Made by a program: the position numbers and the translations under genes
Notes under the pieces: generated by a model
Database searches by the model: none
Seen by the model: only the letters and a program-made list of their open reading frames with translations
Told to the model about the DNA's origin: nothing
Shown: positions 16,744-26,663 of the stretch, piece by piece
Layout of the letters: each line of letters starts with the position of its first letter
How positions within the stretch are numbered: the stretch's first letter is position 1
Assembly: GCF_002095475.1 (NCBI RefSeq)
Contig: NZ_MLFR01000003.1
Span: 62,001-126,000 of the forward strand
Direction: 5' to 3'
Source: Pantoea rwandensis
GTDB taxonomy: Bacteria; Pseudomonadota; Gammaproteobacteria; Enterobacterales; Enterobacteriaceae
Length of the DNA: 64,000 bases

Positions 16744-17769
16744 TTAGCGCAGCGGCTGGCTGGAGCCGCGCACAATCAATTCGCCGGAAAAAACCTGTTC
16801 ACTGATCGGTTGTTCATTGCCATCAATGCGGGCAATGACCTGCTCCAGCGCCGCATAGCCGATTTGCCATGTGGGCTGTTTCAGCGTGGTGATCCCTACG
16901 CCTGCTAATGCTGCCCACTCCAGCTCATCAAATCCGAGCAGACCGATGGTTTCTCCCCAGTGCAGATCGAGCCGCTGCAAAGCCCGGGCAACTTGCAACG
17001 TCAGTGCGCCGTTGGCGGCCATCACTGCGCAGTGCTTGTCACTGTGGCGTTGCTGGAAATCGCGCAGGATTTTTTCCAATTGCTCTGGCTGGTGCAAAGG
17101 GACTTCGGCGTTTTCCGCCATCACGTTTGTACGTGTTTTGCTGGTGTCATAGAAAGCGCCAAGGCGTTCACGACGGGTGTTGACGCTACCCAAGGGTTCG
17201 CTGAGGAACAGCAGGGCTTCGTAGCCATTATCCAACAGGTGCTGCGTCGCGATATGTGAGGCTTCCGGGTTATTCAAGCCCACCACATCGCAGGCGAAGT
17301 CGGGGATTTTGCGGTCGATCAGTACCATCGGCAGCATCGACTGTTGTAAGCGCTTGAGCACTTCTTCATGCATACCAACCGCATTCACCACAATCCCCTC
17401 CACCTGATAACTACTGAGCAGTTGCAGATAATACTGCTCGCGATCGACTTCGTTATTGGTGTTACACATCAGCAGGGTAAAGCCTTGCGCGCGACAGGCT
17501 GCTTCAATACCACTCAACACATCGACGGAATAAGGGTTGGTGATATCAGCAATAATCAGGCCTATCAGGCGTGTACGCCCACGTTTTAGGCCGCGCGCCA
17601 TCTGGCTGGGACGATAATCGAGATCGGCAATGGCCTGTTCAATGCGGGCTTTTAGGTCGGGCGAGAGCAGGTTTACTTCGCCATTAAGATAGCGGGAAAC
17701 GCTGGTTTTACCGGTTTTTGCCGTGCGGGCAACGTCACTGATTGTGGCTCGTGGCGGCCTTATTTTCAT
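16744..17769 (-). CDS. ptxS: LacI family repressor PtxS
   Basis: This 341-residue protein has an N-terminal LacI helix-turn-helix (ATISDVARTAKTGKTSVSRYLNG) and the hinge YRPSQMARGLKRGRT, followed by a periplasmic-binding-protein-like sensor domain. Hinge and sensor resemble Pseudomonas PtxS, which senses 2-ketogluconate. It is the gene before kguE on the same strand. The start at 17769 has AGGTG upstream; a GTG at 17778 is less likely. Confidence 0.85.
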   Translation of the reverse strand: MKIRPPRATISDVARTAKTGKTSVSRYLNGEVNLLSPDLKARIEQAIADLDYRPSQMARGLKRGRTRLIGLIIADITNPYSVDVLSGIEAACRAQGFTLLMCNTNNEVDREQYYLQLLSSYQVEGIVVNAVGMHEEVLKRLQQSMLPMVLIDRKIPDFACDVVGLNNPEASHIATQHLLDNGYEALLFLSEPLGSVNTRRERLGAFYDTSKTRTNVMAENAEVPLHQPEQLEKILRDFQQRHSDKHCAVMAANGALTLQVARALQRLDLHWGETIGLLGFDELEWAALAGVGITTLKQPTWQIGYAALEQVIARIDGNEQPISEQVFSGELIVRGSSQPLR

Positions 17770-17827
17770 TGCGAACACCTGAATAATTGAATCAGGCGAA
17801 GACTATCACAGCGCGAGCGTCACGCAA

Positions 17828-18832
17828 TCATTGTGCATCAGAAGTGAGGCGTAGTGTCGGTTGCCACAATGTCTGTAGCGCATTAAGGGGGGCTCCCTCC
17901 AGCAGTTGCAGCACCATCTCTGCCACGCATTCGCCAATGCGCTGTTGTGATAATTGCAGAATGGCATTGACCGGATCTTCAATAATGGTGTCGTGCGGCA
18001 GACCATCATAGACATAAAGGGGAATCGCGTGCGGACCGCTCAAGCGTCCGGCCTGCTGGAGCGCAATCGCCGCGCCTTCTCCCAGCGGCGCGCAATCGGT
18101 CACGATCGCCTGCGGTGCGATATCCTGCGCCAGCCATAAACGAGTTTGCTGATAGCCAGAACGTCGTGTCATCGGCAATGCTGCCAACATGGTGGGGGCA
18201 ATAGAAGGATGGTGCTGCATGAGTGCGTCGACGAACCCTTGGCGCCTGTCGATGATGTAGGTGCAAGGTTCATCGCCACCAAGATAAGCAACACGCGTTA
18301 GTCCCTGTTGCAGGCAGTGTTCTGCGGCTAACAGGGTTCCAGCATGGTTGTCGTAGTCAAACCAAGCATAGGGCTGCGGCAACTGACTGCGACCCAGCGT
18401 GAGAAAGCGAAATCCCTTCTGCTGCAAGCGTTGCAGCCGGGCATCATGTGGCATGGTGTGGGTGAGAATGAGCGCATCAAGCGCGCCACTGCGCAGCATA
18501 CGCATCAGCGTTCGATGCTGGTCCTGCGGTTTGTCTGGCAAAATAACCAAGTCGATGTCATGTTGAGCGAGGCGGAGATCAAGCGTCTGCAGCATTTCGC
18601 TGTAGTAACTGTCGTTAAGGGAAGCTGTACTAACGGGAAAAACTAAGCCAATGGTATTTGCGCGTCCAGTCTTCAAACGCCGCGCGGCATCATTAGGGCG
18701 ATACCCGCGTGAAGTAGCCTCATCTTCTATGCGCTTACGTGTTGCAGCAGCAACATCATCATAACCATTTAGCGCACGGCTCACGGTGGTGACAGAGAGG
18801 CCGAGGGCGGCGGCAATGGCTTTAAGCGACAT
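17828..18832 (-). CDS. LacI family transcriptional regulator, orphan
   Basis: This 334-residue protein has the LacI DNA-binding domain (SLKAIAAALGLSVTTVSRALNGYDDV, then RRLKTGRANTIGLVFP) and a sugar-sensor domain. No catabolic gene is adjacent in the same direction; ptxS lies 58 bp downstream on the same strand. Its ligand is unknown. The start at 18832 is supported by GGAAG 9 nt upstream. A TGATCA-containing repeat just upstream (about 18850-18866) could be its own operator. Confidence 0.8.
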   Translation of the reverse strand: MSLKAIAAALGLSVTTVSRALNGYDDVAAATRKRIEDEATSRGYRPNDAARRLKTGRANTIGLVFPVSTASLNDSYYSEMLQTLDLRLAQHDIDLVILPDKPQDQHRTLMRMLRSGALDALILTHTMPHDARLQRLQQKGFRFLTLGRSQLPQPYAWFDYDNHAGTLLAAEHCLQQGLTRVAYLGGDEPCTYIIDRRQGFVDALMQHHPSIAPTMLAALPMTRRSGYQQTRLWLAQDIAPQAIVTDCAPLGEGAAIALQQAGRLSGPHAIPLYVYDGLPHDTIIEDPVNAILQLSQQRIGECVAEMVLQLLEGAPLNALQTLWQPTLRLTSDAQ

Positions 18833-18955
18833 GATGTTAACTTCCATTGATCAATTTTTGATCACGCTAGCATAAAGTATTCTTCGGCTCTATCGGTTGC
18901 CCTTTAATGAGCGATTTCTCATCCAAATAGCGTCAAAAATGGCGTAAAAAAGCGC

Positions 18956-18984
18956 TGAAAAGCCGATCTGCAGAGGCAGACCGG
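18956..18984 (-). terminator. Terminator of yiaD
   Basis: On the minus strand CCGGTCTGC-ctct-GCAGATCGG is followed by CTTTT, just after the yiaD stop. Confidence 0.65.
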
Positions 18985-18995
18985 CAGTCAACGGC

Positions 18996-19658
18996 TTAGC
19001 CCAACGGGCTCAGCGTAATCTCTACGCGACGGTTTTGTGCTTTACCCGCCTCGGTGGTGTTACTGGCAATCGGATTGTCCGGCCCCATGCCCTGAGTGCG
19101 CAGGCGATTTTGCGCCACGCCTTGCAGGATCAGGCCGCTGGCCACGCTTTCTGCACGTTGCTGTGACAGACGCATATTCAATGCGCGCGTACCGGTGCTG
19201 TCGGTGAAGCCCACCACATTCACTGCGGTTTTCGGGTACTCCTTAAGCACCATCGCCACACCGGTCAGCGTGTTGGCGCCTGCCGGTTTCAGGTTGCTAC
19301 TATTGGAGTCAAACGTCACATTATTCGGCATATTCAGCACGATATTGTCGCCCTGACGCGTTACGCTAACGCCGGTACCGCGCATTTTGTCGCGCAGTTT
19401 GGCTTCCTGCACATCCATGTAATAGCCGACGCCACCACCCAGTGCAGCACCCGATGCGGCACCAATCAGCGCACCTTTACCGCGATCTTTTTTCGATGAT
19501 GACAACATGCCGACGCCGGCACCCAGCACCGCGCCCAAGCCAGCACCCATACCCGATTTACCCGCTTGCGATTCGCCGGTGTAAGGATTGGTGGTACAAC
19601 CTGACAGCGCGATGCTGCCACTCACTAACAAGGCCAGCGCTAAAACACGCTTATTCAT
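18996..19658 (-). CDS. yiaD: OmpA-family outer-membrane lipoprotein YiaD
   Basis: This 220-residue lipoprotein has a signal peptide with lipobox ALSGC (Cys about 20), then a Gly-rich region (about 30-80, GLGAVLGAGVGM and GAASGAALGGGVGYYMD) like glycine-zipper domains, then an OmpA C-like peptidoglycan-binding domain (VVGFTDSTGTRALNMRLSQQRAESV, ending QNRRVEITLSPLG). It tethers the outer membrane to peptidoglycan. The start at 19658 has a GAGGG ribosome site. It lies between tag and the LacI gene, near ghrB as in E. coli. Confidence 0.93.
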   Translation of the reverse strand: MNKRVLALALLVSGSIALSGCTTNPYTGESQAGKSGMGAGLGAVLGAGVGMLSSSKKDRGKGALIGAASGAALGGGVGYYMDVQEAKLRDKMRGTGVSVTRQGDNIVLNMPNNVTFDSNSSNLKPAGANTLTGVAMVLKEYPKTAVNVVGFTDSTGTRALNMRLSQQRAESVASGLILQGVAQNRLRTQGMGPDNPIASNTTEAGKAQNRRVEITLSPLG

Positions 19659-19768
19659 TGGAAATCCCTCACAATTTTTTACGGGGAAAATGCCCCAAAA
19701 CGGCACCATTATGCCGTTCAATAATGGGGAAATGCGTGAGGGTGAGTCTTAAAGTGTAAAGAATTGCT

Positions 19769-20329
19769 TTAAAGATTATCGGGATGACAGAAACAGCTGG
19801 TTTGATGATCGTTAATCAGGCCGCAGGCCTGCAAAAATGAGTGGCATGTTGTCGGGCCGACGAATTTAAAACCACGCTTCTTTAACGCCTTCGACAGCGC
19901 AATGGCAGGATCAGAGGTGGTCGGTGCCTGTTTGTAATCGGCATAACGATGCAAAATCGGCTGATTATCGACAAATGACCAAATAAAGCGGGAAAAGTCC
20001 TCGCCTTCGGCTTCCAGCGCTAACATCGCTCGGGCGTTATTAACAATTGCTTCCAGCTTGCCACGATGGCGGATGATACCGGCATCCTGCAGCAAACGTT
20101 GCATATCCGCCTCATCCATCTGAGCAACCGCGTGCGGATCAAATTCATGGAAAGCGCGGCGATAGTTTTCTCGTTTCTTCAACACGGTAATCCACGATAA
20201 CCCGGCCTGTTGCCCCTCAAGGCACAGCATCTCAAATAAGGCTCGCTTATCGGTTTGCGGCACGCCCCACTCGTTATCGTGGTACGCCAGATAGAGCGGA
20301 TCCTGTGTTACCCAGCCACAACGTTGCAT
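19769..20329 (-). CDS. tag: DNA-3-methyladenine glycosylase I
   Basis: This 186-residue Tag protein has the zinc ligands in place: Cys4 (MQRCG), His17 (YHDNEWG), and HxxxC at the C-terminus (DHQTSC). The block EWGVPQTDKRALFEMLCLEGQQAGLSW is split by the substrate-recognition Glu of the family. It excises 3-methyladenine from alkylated DNA. The neighbour yiaD is conserved with E. coli. Confidence 0.95.
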   Translation of the reverse strand: MQRCGWVTQDPLYLAYHDNEWGVPQTDKRALFEMLCLEGQQAGLSWITVLKKRENYRRAFHEFDPHAVAQMDEADMQRLLQDAGIIRHRGKLEAIVNNARAMLALEAEGEDFSRFIWSFVDNQPILHRYADYKQAPTTSDPAIALSKALKKRGFKFVGPTTCHSFLQACGLINDHQTSCFCHPDNL

Positions 20330-20552
20330 TGCATCACTCCCTTCGCATGAGGAAAAAACAGTTAATCCCTTGACGTAGAGCAGAATAGATTAATAGTTAA
20401 TCAATGGGTGCCGATAATATACCTGTCATTCTTTGTGCTGCAGCTACCTGTGCTCGCCTCGGTCACTGAGAGGACTCAGCGTGCAGCGCAAATGATTTAG
20501 GGTAGACATAACCTTAACGCCCAATCCCTTTCTGGCTCGTCAGGAGTCTTTC

Positions 20553-21245
20553 ATGTTGCAGAAAAGTCAGCGGACAGGCCAGCAGATTCTCATGCTGGCT
20601 TTTGGCGGTTTTTGGCTATTGTTTATGGCCATGCCCGCTAGCGCCTGGGGCCAGGCCAGCGGCGATAATGTGGCAGATTACAACGCGATACTGGCTGAAA
20701 AAATATCCAGCAACCGTCTGATGCTGACAGAAGATCGTGATATTAGTCTGATGGATGCGGCGCTCAACTCACCCGATGAGGGCGCCATGGTGCTACACAA
20801 CGAAACGGCCAGCGTGGGGAATGCCCCGTTCGCCAACCGTTATTCGGCGGGTTGGCAGATGCCGATGAGTGAAACGCTGCGTACGGGTCCGGTGGCACAG
20901 TTTGCCGTGGATGATTCGATGATGAGCTGTCCTAAGTGCGAATTTGTTGATGGTAATAACGCCGGTCATATTGCCTCGCTGGGTTGGCGGGTTGATTCCG
21001 CACTTGGCTGGATTTCACCGTGGGCACAGGTTAGCTACAGTCATCAATTGAATTACGATAGCCCAGCCGCCACGCGGGATCGTCCGGAAGAGATCAACCA
21101 TGAAAGCCGCTGGATGGATGTGAGCGTAGGCGCCAACCTACCCATTGGGCAAAATATGGCGGCCTTTGCCTCCTTTTCTCAAACTGGAGCCGTTATCAGC
21201 GGCGAACAATTTATTTATAGTCTCGGCGTCAGCGCCAGCTTCTAA
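20553..21245 (+). CDS. Small outer-membrane beta-barrel-like protein
   Basis: This 230-residue protein has a signal peptide (hydrophobic core LMLAFGGFWLLFMAMPASA, cleavage expected near residue 32). The later part has alternating amphipathic strands (HIASLGWRVDSALGWISPWAQVSYSHQLNY, split by turns) and ends YSLGVSASF with the terminal Phe typical of outer-membrane proteins. It resembles the last strands of an autotransporter barrel but is too short for a full 12-strand domain. A good AGGAG ribosome site precedes it. Its function is unknown. Confidence 0.65.
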   Translation: MLQKSQRTGQQILMLAFGGFWLLFMAMPASAWGQASGDNVADYNAILAEKISSNRLMLTEDRDISLMDAALNSPDEGAMVLHNETASVGNAPFANRYSAGWQMPMSETLRTGPVAQFAVDDSMMSCPKCEFVDGNNAGHIASLGWRVDSALGWISPWAQVSYSHQLNYDSPAATRDRPEEINHESRWMDVSVGANLPIGQNMAAFASFSQTGAVISGEQFIYSLGVSASF

Positions 21246-21337
21246 TTCCTGCGCGATCCGCCGCATTAAAAAAGGTACACTGGCCGCTTAGCGCCTAACC
21301 TATCGGCGCTCCGGGTTGGTCAACGTCAGGTTTCTTC

Positions 21338-21874
21338 ATGTCAGTTAAAATCTTATCTTCAACGCTGGTGGGGCTGGATGGCTTTTGCCAGGATCCGCTT
21401 GCCGTGTTGCAGCAGGCCGATAACGGCGTGCTGGCGGTGCTGCACAACAATGCACCGGCCTTTTATGCGCTTACGCCACAGCGGCTGGCGCAATTGCTGG
21501 CGCTGGAAGCGGCCGCGCAGCAACCGAATGATGTCATGCTGGATGACAGCTTGTTTCACACCGATGCTGCGCCGATGGCCACGCCGGTCGGGAAATTCGC
21601 CATGTATTCAGGCTGGCAGCCGGATAATGATTTTCAGCGTCAGGCCGCCATCTGGGGTGTGGCACTGAGCGAGTCGGTGACCGCCGCCGAATTAGCCACT
21701 TTTGTGGCTTACTGGCAGGCCGAAGGTCGACTGTTCCACCATGTTCAGTGGCAGCAGAAACTGGCGCGCAGCGTGCAGATGAACCGCGCGGCCAACGGCG
21801 GACAGCCGAAGCGCGATGTGACGCAAGTCAGCAAAACCGATTACGATATTCCCGATGGATTCCGAGGTGAATGA
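21338..21874 (+). CDS. dnaT: Primosomal protein DnaT
   Basis: This 178-residue protein is collinear with E. coli Dna[22 protein letters not shown] in the N-terminal part (split here by one substitution), [12 protein letters not shown], and the C-terminal block [20 protein letters not shown]. DnaT links PriA/PriB to DnaB-DnaC loading at restarted forks. Its stop codon overlaps the dnaC start, indicating coupled translation. Confidence 0.94.
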   Translation: MSVKILSSTLVGLDGFCQDPLAVLQQADNGVLAVLHNNAPAFYALTPQRLAQLLALEAAAQQPNDVMLDDSLFHTDAAPMATPVGKFAMYSGWQPDNDFQRQAAIWGVALSESVTAAELATFVAYWQAEGRLFHHVQWQQKLARSVQMNRAANGGQPKRDVTQVSKTDYDIPDGFRGE

Positions 21875-22614
21875 TGAAAACGCCGAACGATCTTTTCAAT
21901 CGCCTGAAAAAATTTATGCCTGCGGATGTGCAACCGAAATTCAAAAACGGTGAAGAGCTGCTGGCGTGGAATCAGGAGCAGGGCCGTTTGCGCTCCGAAG
22001 CCATTGTGCGAGAAAACCGCGCCATGAAGATGCAACGCATCATGGGGCGCTCCGGCATTCGTGAATTGCACATGAACTGCTCGTTCGACAACTATCGGGT
22101 TGAGAATGATGGTCAACGCAAGGCCCTCGCCTTAGCTCGCGAGTATGCCGCCGGTTTCGACAACAGCATTGCCAGCTTCGTTTTTTCTGGCCGTCCTGGC
22201 ACGGGTAAAAACCACCTTGCTGCGGCGATTGGCAATGACCTCATTCTTCGTGGCAAAAGCGTACTGATTGTGACCGTGGCCGATTTGATGTCGAGCATGA
22301 AAGGCACCTTCAGTGGCGGCAGTGATCTTACCGAAGAGCGCCTGTTGCAGGATCTCAGTCATGTTGATCTGCTGGTGATCGACGAGATCGGCATGCAAAG
22401 CGAATCGCGCTATGAAAAAGTGATCATTAACCAGATTGTCGATCGCCGCTCCTCGTCGAAACGACCGACGGGTATGTTATCGAACCTTGATCCAGCAGGG
22501 ATGAATGCGCTGCTGGGCGAACGCGTGATGGACCGTATGCGTCTCGGCACCAGTTTGTGGGTGCGCTTCGACTGGGAAAGCTACCGCAGCCGCGTGCGCG
22601 GCGATGAGTATTGA
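21874..22614 (+). CDS. dnaC: DNA replication protein DnaC
   Basis: This 246-residue AAA+ helicase loader has Walker A GRPGTGKNH (about 106-113), Walker B DLLVIDEIG, and sensor/arginine-finger region GERVMDRMRLG. It delivers DnaB helicase to single-stranded DNA. An ATG at 21871 is equally close to the GAGGTG site; 21874 matches the E. coli N-terminus better. Confidence 0.94.
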   Translation: MKTPNDLFNRLKKFMPADVQPKFKNGEELLAWNQEQGRLRSEAIVRENRAMKMQRIMGRSGIRELHMNCSFDNYRVENDGQRKALALAREYAAGFDNSIASFVFSGRPGTGKNHLAAAIGNDLILRGKSVLIVTVADLMSSMKGTFSGGSDLTEERLLQDLSHVDLLVIDEIGMQSESRYEKVIINQIVDRRSSSKRPTGMLSNLDPAGMNALLGERVMDRMRLGTSLWVRFDWESYRSRVRGDEY

Positions 22615-22630
22615 GACAGGTGAGCGTTCG

Positions 22631-23764
22631 ATGAAAGCAGCCGGTAAAGGCCCAGCATTACTTCGACTCAACAACCTCAAACGCGTGATGACGCAATTGC
22701 GTACCACCCGTATTACCTCCCGCCAGGATTTGGCGCTCGCGCTCGAACTGAGTAAAAACACCGTTTCCCTGATCGTGGATGATTTACTTGAGCAGGGGCT
22801 GATTAACGAACTTGGCCCGGTGAGTGTGGCCGCTGCAGGCCGACCAAAAATTGAAATTACGCTGCGTGCGGAGAAGTTGAAAAGTGCGGGCATCATGGTG
22901 GAGCGTAATGCGATTCACTGGCGCGTTTGTGATTACTTCTCGCAGGTGATTGCCGAGCAAACCTGGCATACGAACACCGCCGATCCCGCGCTGCTGCTGC
23001 CGGAGTTGGTGGAAGTGTGCCAGACCTTGCAAGCCGCGCATCCCGAGTTATTAGGTTTCGCCGTTGGCTTCCCTGGTATCATCGATCCACAGCGTGGCTG
23101 GGTGCATTTTTCGGCCCATCTTGGCTGGCAGGATGTTGATGTTCTCACGCCATTAAAAAATGCCACCGATCTGCCGCTACGTATCATGCACAACGTGAAA
23201 GCCGCTGCTTTGCTTTCCGTACAGCAACTCGACCTGAATAAATCGCAAAGCCATTTCTATTTGCGTATTGGTGAAGGTGTTGGGGGCGCGCTGGTGGAAA
23301 AGGGTGCAGTGTTCGTCGGCAGCAGTTGGACCGCAGGTGAAATTGGTCATATGCAAGTGCAGCCACAGGGTATGCGTTGCAGCTGCGGTCGATTAGGGTG
23401 CCTGGAAACACTGGTGAGTAAGCCTGCTGTTCAACAGCAACTGGGCCAACGTAAACCTGGGCTGCGCTGGCAAAATGCTGCCAGTGAACCGCAGATCGTT
23501 AATGAGGTGATGACGTCAATCGGACAGCATTTGGGTTCTGCACTCAGCCCGCTGATGCAGCTCGTGAATCCCGCCAGCATCATCATTGATGGGCCGTGGA
23601 ATAGCCATCCCGCGTTTGTACAGGCAGTACAACAGGCCGCACAAGCCAGCACCTTAGCCTTTACCTTCACCCATACTCAGCTGCATTTCCTGCCGCAGCG
23701 TATCGATCCCGCCAACGGTTTGGCGCTGGCGGTAGTCGAGCAATATGAGCGTGCTATCGCGTAG
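22631..23764 (+). CDS. ROK family transcriptional regulator
   Basis: This 377-residue protein has an N-terminal winged helix (ITSRQDLALALELSKNTVSLIVDDLLEQ, in two helices) and a ROK sugar-kinase-like domain with the zinc motif CSCGRLGCLE and the GEIGHMQ block. The acidic DxGGT phosphate loop of real kinases is not evident, so it is a sugar-responsive regulator rather than a kinase. It begins 16 bp after dnaC, with AGGTGAG upstream. The divergent-tail neighbour is a sugar porter, a possible target. Confidence 0.82.
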   Translation: MKAAGKGPALLRLNNLKRVMTQLRTTRITSRQDLALALELSKNTVSLIVDDLLEQGLINELGPVSVAAAGRPKIEITLRAEKLKSAGIMVERNAIHWRVCDYFSQVIAEQTWHTNTADPALLLPELVEVCQTLQAAHPELLGFAVGFPGIIDPQRGWVHFSAHLGWQDVDVLTPLKNATDLPLRIMHNVKAAALLSVQQLDLNKSQSHFYLRIGEGVGGALVEKGAVFVGSSWTAGEIGHMQVQPQGMRCSCGRLGCLETLVSKPAVQQQLGQRKPGLRWQNAASEPQIVNEVMTSIGQHLGSALSPLMQLVNPASIIIDGPWNSHPAFVQAVQQAAQASTLAFTFTHTQLHFLPQRIDPANGLALAVVEQYERAIA

Positions 23765-23791
23765 GGCGAACCCTACGCAATGCTAACGCTG

Positions 23792-25255
23792 TTAATGCCG
23801 TGGAATATCAAATGACTCGCCAGATTTCGTACTGGTGGTGCTCTGCGGCAACTCCGCTTCAACGTTAAACTTCTCCAGCACCAGACCGTGGATTTTCTCC
23901 AGTGAGACACCTGCGGTTTCCGGTAGATAACGGAAGGTAAAGAAGTACATCCCCAGTGAGAAAATCGCGAACAACAGCAGTGGGAACCCACCGTGGAACA
24001 GGTCCAGCAGCAGCGGGCTACTGTTCATGATCGGGAAGGTGCTACTGATCACGAAGTTCGCCAGTGACATGGCACAGATAGAGATCCCAACGCAAATTGA
24101 ACGAATCTCAGTGGGGAAGATCTCGCCCAGTACTGTCCAGACGATCTGGCCCCAGGTCATGCCGAAGAAAATCATGTAAGCAAACAGCCCCACCACCGCC
24201 AACATGCCCGGCAGATGATAGAAGAAGGCAATAAACGAATACGCAAGGCAGATGCAAGAGGTGATGGCGCCTAACAGCAGCAACTTACGACGCCCAACTT
24301 TATCTATCAGCATCATTCCGGCCAGCACGCCGATGAACTGACAAATAGAGAGCCAGAAGGTTTGTAACAGCGCGGAATCGGTACTGCCCGCTACGTTTTT
24401 CAGCAATGTAGGACCGAAATACTGAATCACGTTGATGCCGCTGATTTGGTTGCCCACTGCCAGACCAATACCGATGATCAGCAGCGGGATAGTGGTTTTA
24501 TCCAGACGCAGACGTGATCTGTGCTGCAGTGCGGTTTTGTCAGAGAACGAGTGTTTGATTTCATTAAACACGCTTTCGGCATGCTCACGATTGGAGATTT
24601 TTGTCAGCGTATCCAGCGCTTCATCGTATTTACCCTTCAGCACGTTCCAACGCGGTGATTCCGGGATAAAGGCGATGAAGAACATGAAGAGTGCGCACGG
24701 CACCAGCGCGGTAGCCAGGATGTAGCGCCAGCCCATGTTAATCATCACCTCGGGCAGCGTTGATTTGGTGATGAAATAGTTGGTCAACAACACCACAGAT
24801 TGCCCGCCGACGCAGCACACGGCATAAAGTGCCGTGGTGCGACCACGAAATTTCGACGGTGAAAGCTCCGCCAGATAAATCGGTGAAATCACCGAGGCGA
24901 GGCCAATCGCCAATCCGCCAATAATGCGGAACAGGACAAACACCGTGAAGTTGTGCGCGATGGCGGTACCGATCACCGAAACGGTGAACAGCAGCGCAGT
25001 GATGGCGAGGGATTTTTTGCGCCCTAATTTGTCACTAAGGCGTGGCGCGATAAAACAGCCCACAAGACTGCCCAGCAAGATGTTGGAGACGGCCCAACCG
25101 GTTTCAGCGGGTGACAGCTGGAAATATTCACTTAAAGGTTCGATTGCACCGGAAATAATTGAGGAGTCATATCCCATTAACAGCCCGCCAAATGCCGCGA
25201 CGGTACAGCAGAGAATGACATACTTCATGTTATAGCGATTTTGCCTGGTATCCAT
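23792..25255 (-). CDS. MFS sugar porter (XylE/AraE/GalP type)
   Basis: This 487-residue, 12-helix carrier has the sugar-porter signatures: GYDSSIISGAI in helix 1, RxGGLAIGLAS with DKLGRKKS, PESPRWN after helix 6, GQISGINVIQYF in helix 7 and a PETAG motif after helix 12. It would import a monosaccharide by proton symport. It is divergent from the IdnR-like regulator across a 403-bp gap. The substrate is unknown. Confidence 0.88.
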   Translation of the reverse strand: MDTRQNRYNMKYVILCCTVAAFGGLLMGYDSSIISGAIEPLSEYFQLSPAETGWAVSNILLGSLVGCFIAPRLSDKLGRKKSLAITALLFTVSVIGTAIAHNFTVFVLFRIIGGLAIGLASVISPIYLAELSPSKFRGRTTALYAVCCVGGQSVVLLTNYFITKSTLPEVMINMGWRYILATALVPCALFMFFIAFIPESPRWNVLKGKYDEALDTLTKISNREHAESVFNEIKHSFSDKTALQHRSRLRLDKTTIPLLIIGIGLAVGNQISGINVIQYFGPTLLKNVAGSTDSALLQTFWLSICQFIGVLAGMMLIDKVGRRKLLLLGAITSCICLAYSFIAFFYHLPGMLAVVGLFAYMIFFGMTWGQIVWTVLGEIFPTEIRSICVGISICAMSLANFVISSTFPIMNSSPLLLDLFHGGFPLLLFAIFSLGMYFFTFRYLPETAGVSLEKIHGLVLEKFNVEAELPQSTTSTKSGESFDIPRH

Positions 25256-25658
25256 TGTTATAGCCCCTTGTCTCTACAGCCTGAACGTTACGTGTCCAGA
25301 AAGAGGAGTGGTGTAGGTTATCGATGTTCAGCGTTATTCACTCGAGGTTTGCATATTGGAATATATGTTCTAAATGATGGTTTTTGGATCATTTTTTCCA
25401 GGAAGTGTGAAGGAGGTTGCGAAAATTGCGGTAAACGATAATAAGTGCAGGGCCATATTTGGCTGAAAAAAGGGGTTTTTTATCAAATCCTATCTGGTTG
25501 ACGTCGCAGTTCTTGTTTTTATTTTCATCATTATGAAATTTTTATTCTGATTACTACCGATTATTTTCCGATCTGAGTTATGTTGACTGCTCGTTTCATT
25601 TTTCAGCCGGCAACGGGCATAATACGTTGATTGACAGGCCATCTTTGCGGACGTCGCA
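25256..25658. other. Intergenic region between divergent sugar porter and LacI-type gene
   Basis: This AT-rich 403-bp stretch must hold both promoters. I see no clear terminator, RNA gene or strong palindromic operator in it. Confidence 0.5.
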
Positions 25659-26651
25659 ATGAAAACGCAGCGCATCACTCTGGACGATATTGCTACCCTG
25701 GCGGGGGTCACCAAAATGACGGTGAGCCGCTATCTTCGCACCCCGGAAAAGGTCAAAACGGAAACGGCGGAGAAGATCGCCAGCGTGATTGCCGAAATCG
25801 GTTATGTTCCCGATCCCGAAAACACCGCGACGGCGAAGCAGAATCAACCGCGCATCGGTGTCTTAATCCCCTCATTCAACAACCAAATTTTTGCCGATTT
25901 ACTGGCAGGCATTGAATCCGTCACCAGCGCACACGGCTATCAGACGCTGGTGGTCAACTATGACTACAATGCGCAGCGCGAAGAGGAACAGATTGCCACC
26001 GTACTCGCGTTCAATATCAAAGGGCTGATTCTCACCGAGTCAGTCCACACTGTCCGCGCCGAAAAATACCTGAATGCCGCTAACATCCCTGTGGCGGAAG
26101 TTATGGGGCTGACAGAGGCAAGTGGCCGCATCAACGTCGGGTTTGATAACTATCGCGCAGGCTACGATATGACCTCCATGCTGCTGGCTAGTGGAAAGCA
26201 GCGTGTCATCTATTTTGGTTCGATGTCCGATCGCCGTGATGAGCAGCGCTATGCGGGCTATCGTGATGCGGTTGAAGCGGCTGGGTTCCCGGCAGGGCGC
26301 ATTGTGCCGAATAAAGTCTCTTCGGTCTCGATTGGTACCGGCATGATGACGCTGGCGCGCCAGCTCTACCCGGAAATGGATGCCATTCTTTGCACGAATG
26401 ACGATTTGGCGGTAGGTGTATTACAGGAGTGCCAAGCTGCGGGCATTGCCGTACCCCAGGCGATGGCGATTGCGGGTTTCCACGGACTGGATATTGGTCA
26501 GGCGACCACGCCGCGCTTAGCCAGCGTGATCACGCCACGTTTTGAGATGGGGAAAGTGGCGACGGAGATTGTGCTGAAGAAGATTAACCAGCAGCCCACC
26601 ATCGAGCAGGTTAACCTCCATTACCGGCTCTCAATGGGTGCCACCATCTGA
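25659..26651 (+). CDS. LacI family regulator, IdnR/GntR-like
   Basis: This 330-residue protein starts MKTQRITLDDIATLAGVTKM, very like E. coli IdnR (L-idonate) and GntR (gluconate) repressors; the sensor domain shares IGVLIPSFNNQIFADLLAGI (split across a strand), TNDDLAVG and IAGFHGLDIG. A sugar-acid ligand is therefore likely. It is divergent from the sugar porter, which it may control. Confidence 0.85.
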   Translation: MKTQRITLDDIATLAGVTKMTVSRYLRTPEKVKTETAEKIASVIAEIGYVPDPENTATAKQNQPRIGVLIPSFNNQIFADLLAGIESVTSAHGYQTLVVNYDYNAQREEEQIATVLAFNIKGLILTESVHTVRAEKYLNAANIPVAEVMGLTEASGRINVGFDNYRAGYDMTSMLLASGKQRVIYFGSMSDRRDEQRYAGYRDAVEAAGFPAGRIVPNKVSSVSIGTGMMTLARQLYPEMDAILCTNDDLAVGVLQECQAAGIAVPQAMAIAGFHGLDIGQATTPRLASVITPRFEMGKVATEIVLKKINQQPTIEQVNLHYRLSMGATI

Positions 26652-26663
26652 AATCTATCCGCT

